Assembly: GCA_029881805.1 (NCBI GenBank)
Contig: JAOULW010000001.1
Coordinates: 186,001 to 250,000 of the forward strand
Reading direction: 5' to 3'
Source of the DNA: Candidatus Bathyarchaeota archaeon
GTDB lineage: Archaea > Thermoproteota > Bathyarchaeia > Bathyarchaeales > Bathycorpusculaceae
Length of the DNA stretch: 64,000 bases
In this document: piece by piece, positions 32,304 through 41,764 of the stretch
How positions within the stretch are numbered: the first letter of the stretch is position 1
Layout: the number at the start of each line of letters is the position of its first letter
The notes under the pieces: generated by a model
Databases searched by the model: none
What the model saw: only the letters and a program-made list of their open reading frames with translations
Told to the model about the DNA's origin: nothing
Made by a program: the position numbers and the translations under genes

Positions 32304-32962
32304 AGTTGCCATTCTTAATAAAAAAAGGAGCAGAAGCCAGTCTATACCTTGCCGAATGGCATGGCAAAAAGGTGATAATGAAGAAACGTTTGCCCAAGAA
32401 ATATCGTCCTTCCGAGTTGGACAAGCAGATTCGAGTTTACCGAACAATTCATGAACCACAATTAATGCATGAGGCAAAAAAAGCCGGAGTACCAACACCG
32501 ACGATTTTTCTGGTTGATGTGAAAAAAACAACAATAATAATGGGGTTCATTGGAGGAACACAAATAAAGCAATTGCTAGGTAAAACCGTCAAAAGCAAGA
32601 GACAAAGTCTATGTCTCAAAATAGGTGAATTGATAGGTAAGCTTCACGCACACGGTATAATTCACGGTGATTTAACCACGTCAAACATGATTGTAGACAA
32701 TGAAGGAAAAATTTTCCTTGTGGATTTTGGACTTGGTGAGAAAACAAAAGAACTCGAACCCAGAGGAGTTGATTTGCACCTTATGAAGAGGGCTCTACAA
32801 AGCACGCATTTTCGCTTTGCTGAAGAATGCTTTAACGCTGTAATTGAGGGATATTCGAAGGTTCTAGATGTAAAAACTGTGAAAAGCATTTTGGACAAGA
32901 TAAAGGAGATAGAGAGAAGAGGAAGATATATCGCTGAAAGAAAAGATGATTGGGATGACTAA
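32300..32962 (+). CDS. bud32: KEOPS complex kinase/ATPase Bud32
   Basis: A 220-residue small protein kinase fold with no N-lobe extension. It has GAEASLYLAEW (P-loop-like), the Lys in KKVIMKKR, and HGDLTTSNMIV and LVDFGLG, the catalytic and metal motifs. The C-terminal basic tail (RRGRYIAERK) binds tRNA in the family. The ATG at 32300 is used rather than TTG 32291 because it forms the 4-nt overlap with kae1. Confidence 0.95.
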   Translation: MKLPFLIKKGAEASLYLAEWHGKKVIMKKRLPKKYRPSELDKQIRVYRTIHEPQLMHEAKKAGVPTPTIFLVDVKKTTIIMGFIGGTQIKQLLGKTVKSKRQSLCLKIGELIGKLHAHGIIHGDLTTSNMIVDNEGKIFLVDFGLGEKTKELEPRGVDLHLMKRALQSTHFRFAEECFNAVIEGYSKVLDVKTVKSILDKIKEIERRGRYIAERKDDWDD

Positions 32963-32998
32963 GACTAATTTGTCCGTCAGAAAAGACAGTGATTCAGC

Positions 32999-33589
32999 AT
33001 GAATTTTCAACTGAGAGGCAGAGTCATATTCTTCGCAACAAACAATGTCAACAAGTTTAACGAAGCTTGCAACGTCTTAGCTCATTACAGAATAGCGGCG
33101 GGCATGATTAGAGCAAAAACCTCAGAAATCCAAAGCGATAGTCTAGAGGAAATTGCCAAAGAAAGCGTTATGAAGTCTTTCCAAGAGTGCAATTTGCCAG
33201 TAATAGTGGAAGACGCGGGATTATTTATAGAGGCGTTAAACGGATTCCCCGGCCCATACGCCGCATACGTTTACAGAACAATAGGCAACAGGGGTCTATT
33301 GCAGTTCATGGAAAACACTAAGGACCGCAAGGCGAAGTTCCAATCTGCCGTGGCATACTATGATGCGGAGTTAAAATCGCCAATGTGTTTTAAGGACGAA
33401 GTGATTGGAGAAATAACTAGGAAAGAAAGAAAAGGAGACGGAAAGTCTGGTTTTGGTTTTGACCCAGTTTTCAGACCAATCAACAGCTGCAAAACATTCG
33501 CAGAGATGAGCACATCAGAGAAGAATAGATATTCTCATCGTGCAAAGGCTTTCCGCACATTTGCGAAATGGTATGGAAGGTTTCGATAA
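32999..33589 (+). CDS. rdgB: XTP/dITP diphosphatase (RdgB/HAM1)
   Basis: A 196-residue house-cleaning nucleotide pyrophosphatase that removes deaminated purine triphosphates. Motifs: FATNNVNKFNEA at the N terminus, VEDAGLFI, GFPGPYAAYV, GKSGFGFDPVF and EKNRYSHRAKAF. The N-terminal ten residues before the beta strand are longer than usual. Co-directional with bud32, 37 bp apart. Confidence 0.93.
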   Translation: MNFQLRGRVIFFATNNVNKFNEACNVLAHYRIAAGMIRAKTSEIQSDSLEEIAKESVMKSFQECNLPVIVEDAGLFIEALNGFPGPYAAYVYRTIGNRGLLQFMENTKDRKAKFQSAVAYYDAELKSPMCFKDEVIGEITRKERKGDGKSGFGFDPVFRPINSCKTFAEMSTSEKNRYSHRAKAFRTFAKWYGRFR

Positions 33590-33673
33590 AAAAGCCAAAA
33601 TAGTATTTCGCTTCGAATCAATAATTTTAAATATTCGTCTACATTCGCTCATACAGAGCTTAAGGGATGAAAA

Positions 33674-34114
33674 ATGCCTAAACAAGAAAAAGGAAAATCC
33701 CATCAGATACGACCAGTCAGCAAACGACCACCAAACTGGTGCAAATATCAACCAGAAGAAGTGGAGGCCTTAATTATTAAACTGGCCAAGGAAGGAAACC
33801 AACCAAGTCGTATAGGAACAATTCTAAGAGATCAGCATGCAATCCCCCTAGTGAGGCCAATCACTGGAAAAACAATAACAAAAATACTCAAAGACGCAGA
33901 ACTTGCCCTAGCGATACCTGAAGACCTTGGGAATCTGCTCCAAAAAGCTGAAAGCCTAGCCGTCCACCTTGAGAAGAACAAAAAAGACTTGCATAACAAA
34001 AGGGCAATGCAAATCATTGAAGCGAAAATCCACAAGCTTTCGAGATACTACAAACGTGAAGGTGTTCTGCCGCCTAACTGGAAATACGAACCAAAAATAG
34101 CCTCTTTAGCTTAA
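33674..34114 (+). CDS. rps15: 30S ribosomal protein S15 (uS15)
   Basis: A 146-residue archaeal-type uS15. It has the long archaeal N-terminal extension (SHQIRPVSKRPPNWCKYQPEEVE), IGTILRDQHAIPLVRPITGK, and the conserved core that binds 16S rRNA helix 22, ending in KLSRYYKREGVLPPNWKYEP. Normal length, standard ATG, AAGGGATG upstream, and a TTAAATA TATA-like box near 33629. Confidence 0.96.
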   Translation: MPKQEKGKSHQIRPVSKRPPNWCKYQPEEVEALIIKLAKEGNQPSRIGTILRDQHAIPLVRPITGKTITKILKDAELALAIPEDLGNLLQKAESLAVHLEKNKKDLHNKRAMQIIEAKIHKLSRYYKREGVLPPNWKYEPKIASLA

Positions 34115-34208
34115 ATATCATATTCTAAGCTCTTCCTTTAATGAATCAAACCTACAATGCAAGCTCTAAATCTTAAATAATCCATCCCTCTAGCCTAAGG
34201 TGACCGCT

Positions 34209-35660
34209 ATGGTTTCAGATGAGTCCAATATTACAGGCTTTTTGGATTCAGCCGCTGAAGCGGCTAAGGCGATTCTAGAAACAGTTAAAGAAGACGGCTT
34301 TATCTATGCTTTTTCGCATTTGGATGCTGATGGAGTTGCAGCTGCTGGAATCATAGGGAAAGCATTGTTTAGGCTTGACGCAAGATTTCGAATAAGAATA
34401 ACCCAGTGGGTTGACGAAAAAATTATGGACGAAATCACATCCGAGAAGCCACAACTAATAATTTTGACAGATTTTGGAAGCGGGTATATTGAATTGTTAA
34501 ATGAAAGACTTGCGGATTCTAAAATAGTGATTTTGGATCATCACCAAATTGTTGGCGAAGAATCAGCTAATTTTGTGCATGTGAACCCGCACTTACATGG
34601 AATAGATGGAGCACGAGATATCAGTGGTTCTGGTGTTGCATATTTTGTGGCCAAGAAGATTGACAAAGTTAATGTTGATTTGGCGCCTGTGGCTTTGGTT
34701 GGGGCTCTCGGCGATTTGCAGGACAAATATGATCAACGAAAGTTAGGTGGAGTGAATAGAAAAATAGTTGAAGATGCAGTAAGCACTAGTTCTTTGACAG
34801 TTGAAAAGGATCTAATATTCTTTGGAAGAGAAACGCGCCCTATACACAGAACTCTGGCGTGTAGTACTAATCCCTTTATTCCGGGTATAAGCGGCGAAGA
34901 AGACAAAAGCTCGGCTTTCTTGGCAAGTTTGGACATCAAACCAAAACACGGTGAAAAATGGCGCGCTTTGAGGGATCTTTCCGAGGATGAGAAGAAAAAG
35001 TTGTGTTCGGCTCTTGCAGATTACTTATTATCAAAGGGCCTGCGTTATGAGGTTGCGAATCTAATAGGGCACGTTTATGTTTTAGACAATGAAGAATCTT
35101 GGACTCCTCTTAGAGATGCAAGGGAATTCTCTGTTTTGTTGAATGCTACTGGGCGCATGGATAAGCCAAGTATTGGAGTGGCTGTCTGTATGGGCGACAG
35201 AGGTCCGGCTCTTGAAGCAGCGAATAGGGTGCTTAAAGACTACAGAAGAACTATCAGTAAGTATCTTGGGTGGGTGCTAGAAAAACCTGAGAGGATGAAG
35301 GAGTATGAGAATATTTACGTTATTTATGGTGAAAACTTCATAAACGACAAAATAGTAGGAGTAATCTCTTCTATACTCTCAACAAATCTCCCTAGCCCTG
35401 AAAAGCCGCTGATCGCGTATGCTAATGTTGAAGAAGAAGGCTTGGCAAAATTTTCTGCAAGAACTATCGACATCATGACTAATAAAGGAATTAACCTGGG
35501 AGAAGTCATGCAAGTTGCCGCTGAAAAATGTCAAGGGAATGGGGGAGGCCACAACGTAGCTGCTGGAGCACAAGTTCCCATAGAGAGCATCGACGCCTTC
35601 ATACAAATTGTTAATGAACTAGTGGGACGCCAATTGAAGGGTGAGAAGATTGGAAGCTGA
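34209..35660 (+). CDS. Archaeal RecJ-like DHH-family exonuclease (GAN type)
   Basis: A 483-residue DHH phosphoesterase of the archaeal RecJ or GINS-associated nuclease kind. It has FSHLDADGVAAAGI (motif I), LTDFGSGY, ILDHHQIV (DHH motif) and VGALGDLQD. The C-terminal DHHA1-type motif is GNGGGHNVAAGAQ. Such nucleases act with the CMG-like replisome or in single-strand DNA processing. The ATG at 34209 follows AAGGTGA. The stop overlaps the start of pcc1 by 20 bp. Confidence 0.88.
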   Translation: MVSDESNITGFLDSAAEAAKAILETVKEDGFIYAFSHLDADGVAAAGIIGKALFRLDARFRIRITQWVDEKIMDEITSEKPQLIILTDFGSGYIELLNERLADSKIVILDHHQIVGEESANFVHVNPHLHGIDGARDISGSGVAYFVAKKIDKVNVDLAPVALVGALGDLQDKYDQRKLGGVNRKIVEDAVSTSSLTVEKDLIFFGRETRPIHRTLACSTNPFIPGISGEEDKSSAFLASLDIKPKHGEKWRALRDLSEDEKKKLCSALADYLLSKGLRYEVANLIGHVYVLDNEESWTPLRDAREFSVLLNATGRMDKPSIGVAVCMGDRGPALEAANRVLKDYRRTISKYLGWVLEKPERMKEYENIYVIYGENFINDKIVGVISSILSTNLPSPEKPLIAYANVEEEGLAKFSARTIDIMTNKGINLGEVMQVAAEKCQGNGGGHNVAAGAQVPIESIDAFIQIVNELVGRQLKGEKIGS

Positions 35661-35898
35661 AATAATACTTGAATATGGAGACGCGAAATTTGCAGAAGCC
35701 GTAGCCAAGGCAATTTCGCCAGACAACTTCAAAGTACCCAAAGGCTTGAGCATCAAAACGATGCGAAAAGCGAACAAGGTTTTTACAAAAATAAGAAATA
35801 AAGGAGAGTTTCCAACTTTCATCTCCACAATTGACGACTTGCTTTTTTGCGCGTCAACTGCAGAGAAAGCTATAAAGGTAGCGAAGAGGCTTCAATGA
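35641..35898 (+). CDS. pcc1: KEOPS complex subunit Pcc1
   Basis: An 85-residue Pcc1-like subunit, the dimerisation scaffold of KEOPS that contacts Kae1. The sequence has the expected alpha/beta profile and VAKAISPDN, followed by the ISTIDDLLFCASTAEKAIKVAKRL helix. It starts at GTG 35641 or TTG 35650 (GGGTGAG lies just before the latter), within the recJ-like 3' end, so translation is coupled. Two other KEOPS genes lie 3 kb upstream; Cgi121 is not in the window. Confidence 0.85.
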   Translation: MRRLEAEIILEYGDAKFAEAVAKAISPDNFKVPKGLSIKTMRKANKVFTKIRNKGEFPTFISTIDDLLFCASTAEKAIKVAKRLQ

Positions 35899-35913
35899 TT
35901 TTCTGCTAGTCTA

Positions 35914-36717
35914 TTATGATCGATTTGTTCTGTATAGTGTTACTGTGTCTCCAATTTTTGTGTCAAACATTTGTGCTGCATTGCCTTGGTTTATTGAAAT
36001 TTCTAAGAAACTGTGGCTTCCGATCATGGCTAATGGTTTTTGTGGTCTAACTTCTGCATATGCTCGGCAAAGCTTCAACTTTAGCTTAGTGTCTTTAAGT
36101 TTGATGTTAGCAAATTGCTTTATTTTCATTGCTTTAATTTCATTCTCTCCCAAGTTCGTGATTATGTTCCCAAAATTGTCAATGTGTGTAATTTCACCCT
36201 TCAGGACATCTCCATCTCTTATAATCTTGGCGAAGTCTGGTGTCACAATCTTGAAAACTTCTGGTCCAAACTCTATAGGCGAGGTTCCATTTGCCAGATG
36301 AGCGGCTGCGGGTGCAAAAATGTCTCGTCCATGGAATGTATTAGATATCTTGAGCAACATAAGCTTTCGGTTTGATATTTCATAAATGTGCACGATACCT
36401 TGACTTTTCGCAGCTAGGGTCAGTACGCCGTTATCTGGTCCAATGTAGAAACTGTGCTTTGTCTGAATAAGAAGCGAGCGTCTTATTGTTCCAACTCCGG
36501 GGTCTACGACTCCAACGTGAATCGCGCCTTTTGGAAAGTAAGGAGAAGCGGAAGCTAAAGCGTAGGCACCCATCCTTATGTTGAATTTTTCGACCCCGTG
36601 AGTTACGTCAACAACTATCGCTTTTGGGCTTATGCTTAAAATCACAGCTTTCATTTCAGCTACATAAGGGTCTTTTAAGCCAAAATCTGTTGTTAATGTG
36701 ATTATTGGACTTGGCAT
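35914..36717 (-). CDS. SAM hydroxide adenosyltransferase (DUF62, SAM hydrolase)
   Basis: A 267-residue protein of the duf62 family, related to fluorinase and chlorinase, that hydrolyses S-adenosylmethionine to adenosine. Motifs: ITLTTDFGLKDPYVAEMK, VVDVTHGVE, VGVVDPGVGTIRRSLL, IGPDNGVLTL and GRDIFAPAAAHLANG in the first domain; FGNIITNL in the second. Convergent with pcc1 across 15 bp. Confidence 0.92.
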   Translation of the reverse strand: MPSPIITLTTDFGLKDPYVAEMKAVILSISPKAIVVDVTHGVEKFNIRMGAYALASASPYFPKGAIHVGVVDPGVGTIRRSLLIQTKHSFYIGPDNGVLTLAAKSQGIVHIYEISNRKLMLLKISNTFHGRDIFAPAAAHLANGTSPIEFGPEVFKIVTPDFAKIIRDGDVLKGEITHIDNFGNIITNLGENEIKAMKIKQFANIKLKDTKLKLKLCRAYAEVRPQKPLAMIGSHSFLEISINQGNAAQMFDTKIGDTVTLYRTNRS

Positions 36718-36724
36718 GTTTATT

Positions 36725-37273
36725 TCAGTATGCCTCTTCTGATTCTTCTAATTTTTGCTCGACCACAACTGTGTTCTCCAGACAGGTCGCGGTAGTCTCT
36801 TCTAATTCTTCCGTTTTCTTTTGGCTCTTTCTGGAGCGTATGTCAAACATAAGCATCAACATATATGGCATTGACAGATAGCCCACTGCAAGAATGGGAT
36901 TATGGAACCACGTGGTTGACCCTAGTAACTGGTCGGTTATCCCTGCTCCATAATTGGTTATGATGTCCTGAATCATGAAAGCCACAAACGTCAGTGTTAG
37001 ACAAACGCAGAACTGGACAAGCACGCTCCTTTCTCTTCCCAAAATGATTGATGGTATAACGGATGACAAGACGAAAACCCATGCAAAAGCATATATGAAA
37101 ACAATCATGTCAATCCTAGAGGATAGCCAAGCACTCGTTGAGGGCCAGAACATGCTTAAATACGTCAAAACTGTGGCGACCGCCGTCTGCGTGAATAATT
37201 GGTAGCTAATCATCAGGGTCCAGGCAACAGCAATGTAAAAAGGCGTTATCCATGCCGCGTTTCCCAAACTCAT
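36725..37273 (-). CDS. Polytopic membrane protein of unknown function
   Basis: A 182-residue protein with about four to five hydrophobic segments (for example 5-30, 55-75, 80-105, 120-145) and a charged cytoplasmic tail rich in Glu (KKTEELEETTATCLEN). No transporter signature is recognised. The stop is 7 bp from the start of the SAM hydrolase, so both may share a transcript. Confidence 0.55.
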   Translation of the reverse strand: MSLGNAAWITPFYIAVAWTLMISYQLFTQTAVATVLTYLSMFWPSTSAWLSSRIDMIVFIYAFAWVFVLSSVIPSIILGRERSVLVQFCVCLTLTFVAFMIQDIITNYGAGITDQLLGSTTWFHNPILAVGYLSMPYMLMLMFDIRSRKSQKKTEELEETTATCLENTVVVEQKLEESEEAY

Positions 37274-37402
37274 CCCGCCGGAAATTAATAGATATCTTAT
37301 ATCTTAAGGTTTACGCTACTCTACTCCCTATTCGCACTACACCAAACAGCTAAAATAAACGAACATTATCATAAACTCTGAAACGAACAGGAGTAATCAA
37401 AA

Positions 37403-38149
37403 ATGTTCTTTCGCAAAAAGCATGCAGCCAAGACAGTGTCGGTTACTGTCTGTTTTGCAGCGTTGTATGCTGTCTTCGGATTCCTGCCAATTTCTAAAAT
37501 AATAGGTCTAAATGGGTACATAACTGCCGCAACAATAATGGCTCCAATAATTGGCGTGTTACTAGGACCATACATAGGCGCTGTGTCAGTAGTTTTAGGC
37601 GGCGTCATAGGGTTCTTTGTTGCTACTATTTCTACACCAAGCCTTGTTTCAGGTGTTATTGCCACCTTGTGTGCCGGTATGTTATGCAATGGGAAGCGGA
37701 GCCTTTGCGCCTTCGTCTATTTTTCCATGTTGTTTCTTTTCGGGTTCTATCCTTTTGTCGGTCCTATCTGGCTTTATCTTCCATTAGTGTGGTTTCAGAT
37801 AGCTGTTTTCCTGATTCTAATCTCACCCATACAATCCATGGCTACAAGGCGCCTTAACTCCAACAGTGATTCCAAGATTCTTTCTGCCTTCTTTGTGACC
37901 TCTTTAACGTCAACTCTAGCAGGTCAAATCGCGGGATCTTTAACCTTTGAGGTTATTTCGTGGCCTATTTTTATGGCAGACGTTAACACGTGGAGAAGCT
38001 ACTGGCATGTCCTCACATTTGTTTATCCAATAGAAAGAACAATCATAGCTTTATGTGCAGCTCTCATCGGAATATCATTGCATAAGGCGCTGCAGTCTGC
38101 GAACTTGACAGTACTCAGTCGCGAGAGTCCGCAAGAAACGAGTTCATGA
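37403..38149 (+). CDS. ECF-transporter S-component-like membrane protein
   Basis: A 248-residue membrane protein with six or more hydrophobic segments. The early part (ALYAVFGFLPISKIIG, then MAPIIGVLLGPYIGAVSVVLGGVIGFF) resembles vitamin-binding S components of energy-coupling-factor transporters, which bind vitamins or metals. No T or A component is nearby. The 3' end overlaps convergent cofE by 35 bp. The ligand is not assigned. Confidence 0.6.
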   Translation: MFFRKKHAAKTVSVTVCFAALYAVFGFLPISKIIGLNGYITAATIMAPIIGVLLGPYIGAVSVVLGGVIGFFVATISTPSLVSGVIATLCAGMLCNGKRSLCAFVYFSMLFLFGFYPFVGPIWLYLPLVWFQIAVFLILISPIQSMATRRLNSNSDSKILSAFFVTSLTSTLAGQIAGSLTFEVISWPIFMADVNTWRSYWHVLTFVYPIERTIIALCAALIGISLHKALQSANLTVLSRESPQETSS

Positions 38150-38885
38150 AAATGCATTCTTTGAATGGCATCATCATATCTGAAGAGCCATAGATGCCGT
38201 CATCAAAATCTACGGGGGCATCTCTTACTATTACAATAGGAGTTTTTTCAGCGGCTTCGCCCATTAGCAAATGTGCAGCAGAAGCCAAGTCATCTGCAAT
38301 CGCCTGTCTAGTGAGGACTAATGGTTTGCCATAAAGGTCTTTTTCTACTCTAGTGTCTTTTACGGGTTTGAATCCGGCAGCAGCTAAAGCCAAGCCGGTG
38401 GTTCCGATTCGTAGTGGTGTTAGACCGCTGTCAACGACTAAAATCGCAACACGCTTTCCAGTCTTGTGCTTGATCTTTTCTCTGATGTGTTTTGCCCATT
38501 GTTGGGCGTCTTTTGGCCATAAAACCACATAACCGACAGGCGCATTTTTATTGTCGGTTCCAGCGTTGGCTGTCAAGATTCCATTCTTAAGCGTTAGAAT
38601 AGCCTTTTCAACTCCTCCGTAAATCTCGTCTGCTTCACGCAAAATCAACTCTGCAAATTCTGGTTGCAGGGAGAACTGTTTTGCCAGTTTCTTTGCCTTG
38701 GTGGAAGGTTTAATTTCGCCTAATCTGGCTATGCGTCCTTCAGCGTAGGCTAAAATTTTTGAGGTTATAACTAATATATCATCGTCCTCCAATCGCAAAT
38801 TCTGTTCTTTCAAGGTTTTAAGAATCACTTCAACAGGGTCATCTCCGGTTTTTACAATTTCCGTATTAACAGCGTAAAGTTTCAT
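38115..38885 (-). CDS. cofE: Coenzyme F420-0:L-glutamate ligase
   Basis: A 256-residue CofE-family ligase adding glutamates to F420-0 with GTP. Motifs: DDILVITSKILAYAEGR, VVDSGLTPLRIGTTGLALAAAG with the metal-binding region, DTRVEKDLYGKPLVLTRQ, DDLASAAHLLMGEAAE, and DAPVDFDDGIYG at the C terminus. The ATG at 38885 is chosen to begin at MKLYAVNTE, with GGAGG from the end of moaD as ribosome site. Its presence shows F420 use, though cofC, cofD and cofG/H are absent here. Confidence 0.9.
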   Translation of the reverse strand: MKLYAVNTEIVKTGDDPVEVILKTLKEQNLRLEDDDILVITSKILAYAEGRIARLGEIKPSTKAKKLAKQFSLQPEFAELILREADEIYGGVEKAILTLKNGILTANAGTDNKNAPVGYVVLWPKDAQQWAKHIREKIKHKTGKRVAILVVDSGLTPLRIGTTGLALAAAGFKPVKDTRVEKDLYGKPLVLTRQAIADDLASAAHLLMGEAAEKTPIVIVRDAPVDFDDGIYGSSDMMMPFKECIFMNSFLADSRD

Positions 38886-38892
38886 ACGATTT

Positions 38893-39177
38893 CTATCCTC
38901 CATGCAAGATGGGAACAAAAACTATTTCATCTCCGTCTTTCAGCAAAGTTTCCAAACCGTCTAAAACGTTGATTTCCTTCCCATTAACAAGTATTAGAGT
39001 ATTCAGTCTTGGATCTTCAAGTTCTGGATCTACTAACACTCGTTTAAGTTTTGGCCGCTTTTCCACGATTTTCTTTAGGATTTGTCTCAGTGGAACATCA
39101 TCTTTTATCTCTATGGCAAGTTTTGTTTTGCCTGACAAGATGCGCAAAGCTCCTACGAATTTTACCGTTACAACCAT
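38893..39177 (-). CDS. moaD: MoaD-family sulfur carrier protein
   Basis: A 94-residue ubiquitin-like protein ending in Gly-Gly, the carrier of thiocarboxylate sulfur for molybdopterin or tungstopterin synthesis. The beta-grasp pattern is clear (VKFVGALRILSG, LILVNGKEIN, DGDEIVFVPILHGG). It sits just upstream of cofE. Its partner MoaE is 36 kb away, and a stand-alone role (SAMP-like modification) is possible. Confidence 0.85.
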   Translation of the reverse strand: MVVTVKFVGALRILSGKTKLAIEIKDDVPLRQILKKIVEKRPKLKRVLVDPELEDPRLNTLILVNGKEINVLDGLETLLKDGDEIVFVPILHGG

Positions 39178-39199
39178 TTGCCTTTTCCTACCTTTTTGG

Positions 39200-40576
39200 C
39201 TATAGAACTACTATTATCGAGATATCATTGACATTCGTGCCTGTGGGCCCTGTAAAAATAAGGTCTCCCAAATCCGAAAAGAATTCGTAGGAATTGTTTT
39301 CATGCAGGTATTCTTCTGGATTTAGCCCGAATCTTGCTGCCTTTGCTAATGTTTTTCCATCAACCATTGCCCCAGCAGCGTCTGTGGGTCCATCCACGCC
39401 ATCCGTGCTCAGAGAAGCCAAAACTACTCCTTCCATCTCCGTCAATTTCAGAGATGATGCCAAAGATAATTCTTGGTTTCTCCCACCCAAACCTTTCCCT
39501 GTGACAGTTACAGTTGTCTCTCCGCCCGCCACTATGCTCGCTGGTTTTGAAATGGGGTTTCCAGAGGCACAAATTTCGCGGGCTATTGACGCAAGCATTA
39601 CTCCGACATGTCTAGCTTCTCCTTCCAAGACTGCGGTTAACAAAAGCGTGTTTAAGCCTTCACTTCTGAGCTGTCCGCAGGCCACTAGACTTGCGAATCT
39701 GTTATTTCCAACAACAACATTGTAAGCCTTCTTGAAAGCTTTGTCTCCGACCTTTGGGGTCTCTGAAATTACGCTTCTTTCCCCATCCAAAAGGATTTTT
39801 TTGATCGTCGCCGGGGTCTTATCCCATAGGCTGTATTTTTTCAAAACTTTTATGGCGTCATTAAAGGTTGTTGAGTCTGGAACTGTTGGACCCGAAGCAA
39901 TAGAATCCAGGGGGTCGCCTACAACATCGGATAAAATAAGGTTTAGAATAGTAGCTGGATAAGCCTTTTTTGCCAGCCAGCCGCCTTTAAAATCTGAAAT
40001 ATGCTTTCTTATGGTGTTAATCTCGTTTATTGTTGCGCCACATTTAAGCAGGGCATTTGTAAGTTTTCTTTTGTGAACGATCGAGATTTCTCCGCGCGGC
40101 ATAGGCATGAGGCTTGAGCCGCCGCCTGAAATCAAACACATGACTAAATCGTCTTCCTCTGCTTGTTCTGCTATTTCTAACATGCGTCGTGTTCCTTCCA
40201 CACCTGCCTCATCTGGAACTGGATGACTTGCTTCATGAAGCCTTATAATTTTAGTGCTTTTTTTGCTTCCATGCGGAACGTTGACAAGTCCGCTTGTTAT
40301 GTACCTGCCCAGAATCTGCTCTAAAGCTTCTGCCATTGAACCGCTTGCCTTACCACCACCTATCACGTAGATGTTCTTGAATTTTTTCAAGTCAAACCTA
40401 TACCTGTCCACTTGAAGACTCGAGTTTTTCAGCAAAACTTTCGATTTCATTATTTGTTTGGGGTCAGCGCTGTTCAAGGCGTGTTCAAGGCTTCTAAGAG
40501 TTAAAGCCCTAGCTTTTTGGTTGAGCTTAGTCTCGCCGTTTTCGATGAGCTTTTCTCTATTTTTTATAACTATCAT
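39200..40576 (-). CDS. gck: Glycerate 2-kinase (MOFRL/GckA family)
   Basis: A 458-residue glycerate kinase with the MOFRL architecture: an N-terminal domain with YVIGGGKASGSMAEALE, CLISGGGSSLMPMP, LSDVVGDPLDSIASGPTVPD, and a C-terminal VAGGETTVTVTGKGLGGRNQE followed by STDGVDGPTDAAGA. It makes 2-phosphoglycerate from glycerate. Divergent from the hydroxyacid dehydrogenase gene, a natural partner in serine and glycerate use. Confidence 0.9.
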   Translation of the reverse strand: MIVIKNREKLIENGETKLNQKARALTLRSLEHALNSADPKQIMKSKVLLKNSSLQVDRYRFDLKKFKNIYVIGGGKASGSMAEALEQILGRYITSGLVNVPHGSKKSTKIIRLHEASHPVPDEAGVEGTRRMLEIAEQAEEDDLVMCLISGGGSSLMPMPRGEISIVHKRKLTNALLKCGATINEINTIRKHISDFKGGWLAKKAYPATILNLILSDVVGDPLDSIASGPTVPDSTTFNDAIKVLKKYSLWDKTPATIKKILLDGERSVISETPKVGDKAFKKAYNVVVGNNRFASLVACGQLRSEGLNTLLLTAVLEGEARHVGVMLASIAREICASGNPISKPASIVAGGETTVTVTGKGLGGRNQELSLASSLKLTEMEGVVLASLSTDGVDGPTDAAGAMVDGKTLAKAARFGLNPEEYLHENNSYEFFSDLGDLIFTGPTGTNVNDISIIVVL

Positions 40577-40672
40577 TGGCGCGACCTATTGTTGATTTCT
40601 TAAAGAGCAATGCGTAAGTGTAATAAGCCAATATTAATAAAGAATTCCGCAAAACATTACTCGGTGAATTAT

Positions 40673-41677
40673 GTGCCAAAACCAAAAGTCTATGTTACAC
40701 GAGAGCTCCCCGAGCGGGGCTTAAACATAATTAAGAAATACTTTGACACCGAAGTTTGGCCTGAATATGCTCCACCGCCAAAAAAAGTAATAATAGAAAA
40801 GGTCAGAAACGTTGACGCTCTTGCTCCGTTACTGTCAGATAAAATAGATGCAGAGGTCTTTGACGCTGCGTCCAATCTGAAGATTGTTTCACAGCTGGCT
40901 GTGGGCTTCGATAACATAGATTTGAGAGAGGCCACGAAAAGGGGAATTTACGTTACGAACACCCCTGAAGTTTTGACTGACACTACAGCGGATTTTGCTT
41001 GGGCCTTGCTGATGGCGGTTGCAAGGCGTGTTGTTGAAGCAGACAAATATGTTCGCGCTGAACAGTGGAAGGTTGGCTGGCACCCAAGCATGATGCAGGG
41101 CAGGGATGTTCACCATGCAACTATCGGCATTATTGGTGCTGGACGAATTGGCTATGCTGTAGCGAAAAGAGCTAAAGGCTTTGACATGAAAATCCTCTTT
41201 TACGATGTTATTCCAAGACCAGAGATGGAAAGAGAATTAGGTGCAAAAAAGGTTGAATTGGACGCCCTTTTCAAGGAATCAGACTTTGTTAGCGTTCACG
41301 TTCCGTTAATGAAAGAAACTTATCATTTAGTGAACGCTGAGAAACTTAACTTGATGAAGAAAACCGCTTATCTAATAAACAACTCGCGCGGACCTGTTGT
41401 TGACGGGAAAGCTTTGTATCAAGCCTTAAAAGAGGGCAAAATAGCCGGCGCTGGATTGGACGTTTTCGAGCAGGAGCCAGCGCCTTTGGATAATCCTCTA
41501 CTTAAACTTGAAAACGTGGTGGTTGCTCCTCATATATCCAGTGCAAGCTATGAGACACGCTCTAGAATGGCTGAAATGGTTGCGGAAAACCTTGTTGCAT
41601 TCTTTGAGGGAAGAAAGCCCCCAAACCTAATTAACCCAGACGTGCTAAAGGTGCGACCGCTGTCTAAACAATTTTAA
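40673..41677 (+). CDS. gyaR: Glyoxylate/hydroxypyruvate reductase (D-2-hydroxyacid dehydrogenase)
   Basis: A 334-residue NAD(P)-dependent dehydrogenase with QLAVGFDNIDL, GIIGAGRIGYAVAKRAKGF (Rossmann loop), INNSRGPVVDGKAL, DVFEQEPAP, and the catalytic APHISSAS histidine. The Arg, Glu and His catalytic set is present. The start is GTG at 40673, with GGTGA 5 nt upstream. An ATG at 40610 would place the start before the likely TATA box at about 40632. With the kinase and aminotransferase next door it fits a serine-hydroxypyruvate-glycerate route. Confidence 0.9.
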   Translation: MPKPKVYVTRELPERGLNIIKKYFDTEVWPEYAPPPKKVIIEKVRNVDALAPLLSDKIDAEVFDAASNLKIVSQLAVGFDNIDLREATKRGIYVTNTPEVLTDTTADFAWALLMAVARRVVEADKYVRAEQWKVGWHPSMMQGRDVHHATIGIIGAGRIGYAVAKRAKGFDMKILFYDVIPRPEMERELGAKKVELDALFKESDFVSVHVPLMKETYHLVNAEKLNLMKKTAYLINNSRGPVVDGKALYQALKEGKIAGAGLDVFEQEPAPLDNPLLKLENVVVAPHISSASYETRSRMAEMVAENLVAFFEGRKPPNLINPDVLKVRPLSKQF

Positions 41678-41764
41678 CCATTAATTTAGGACCGACTAAG
41701 CTGTAATAGTTAAATACCCCCCATCTTTTACCTTTAATTCCTCTTCAAAATCTAGGTGATTCGA

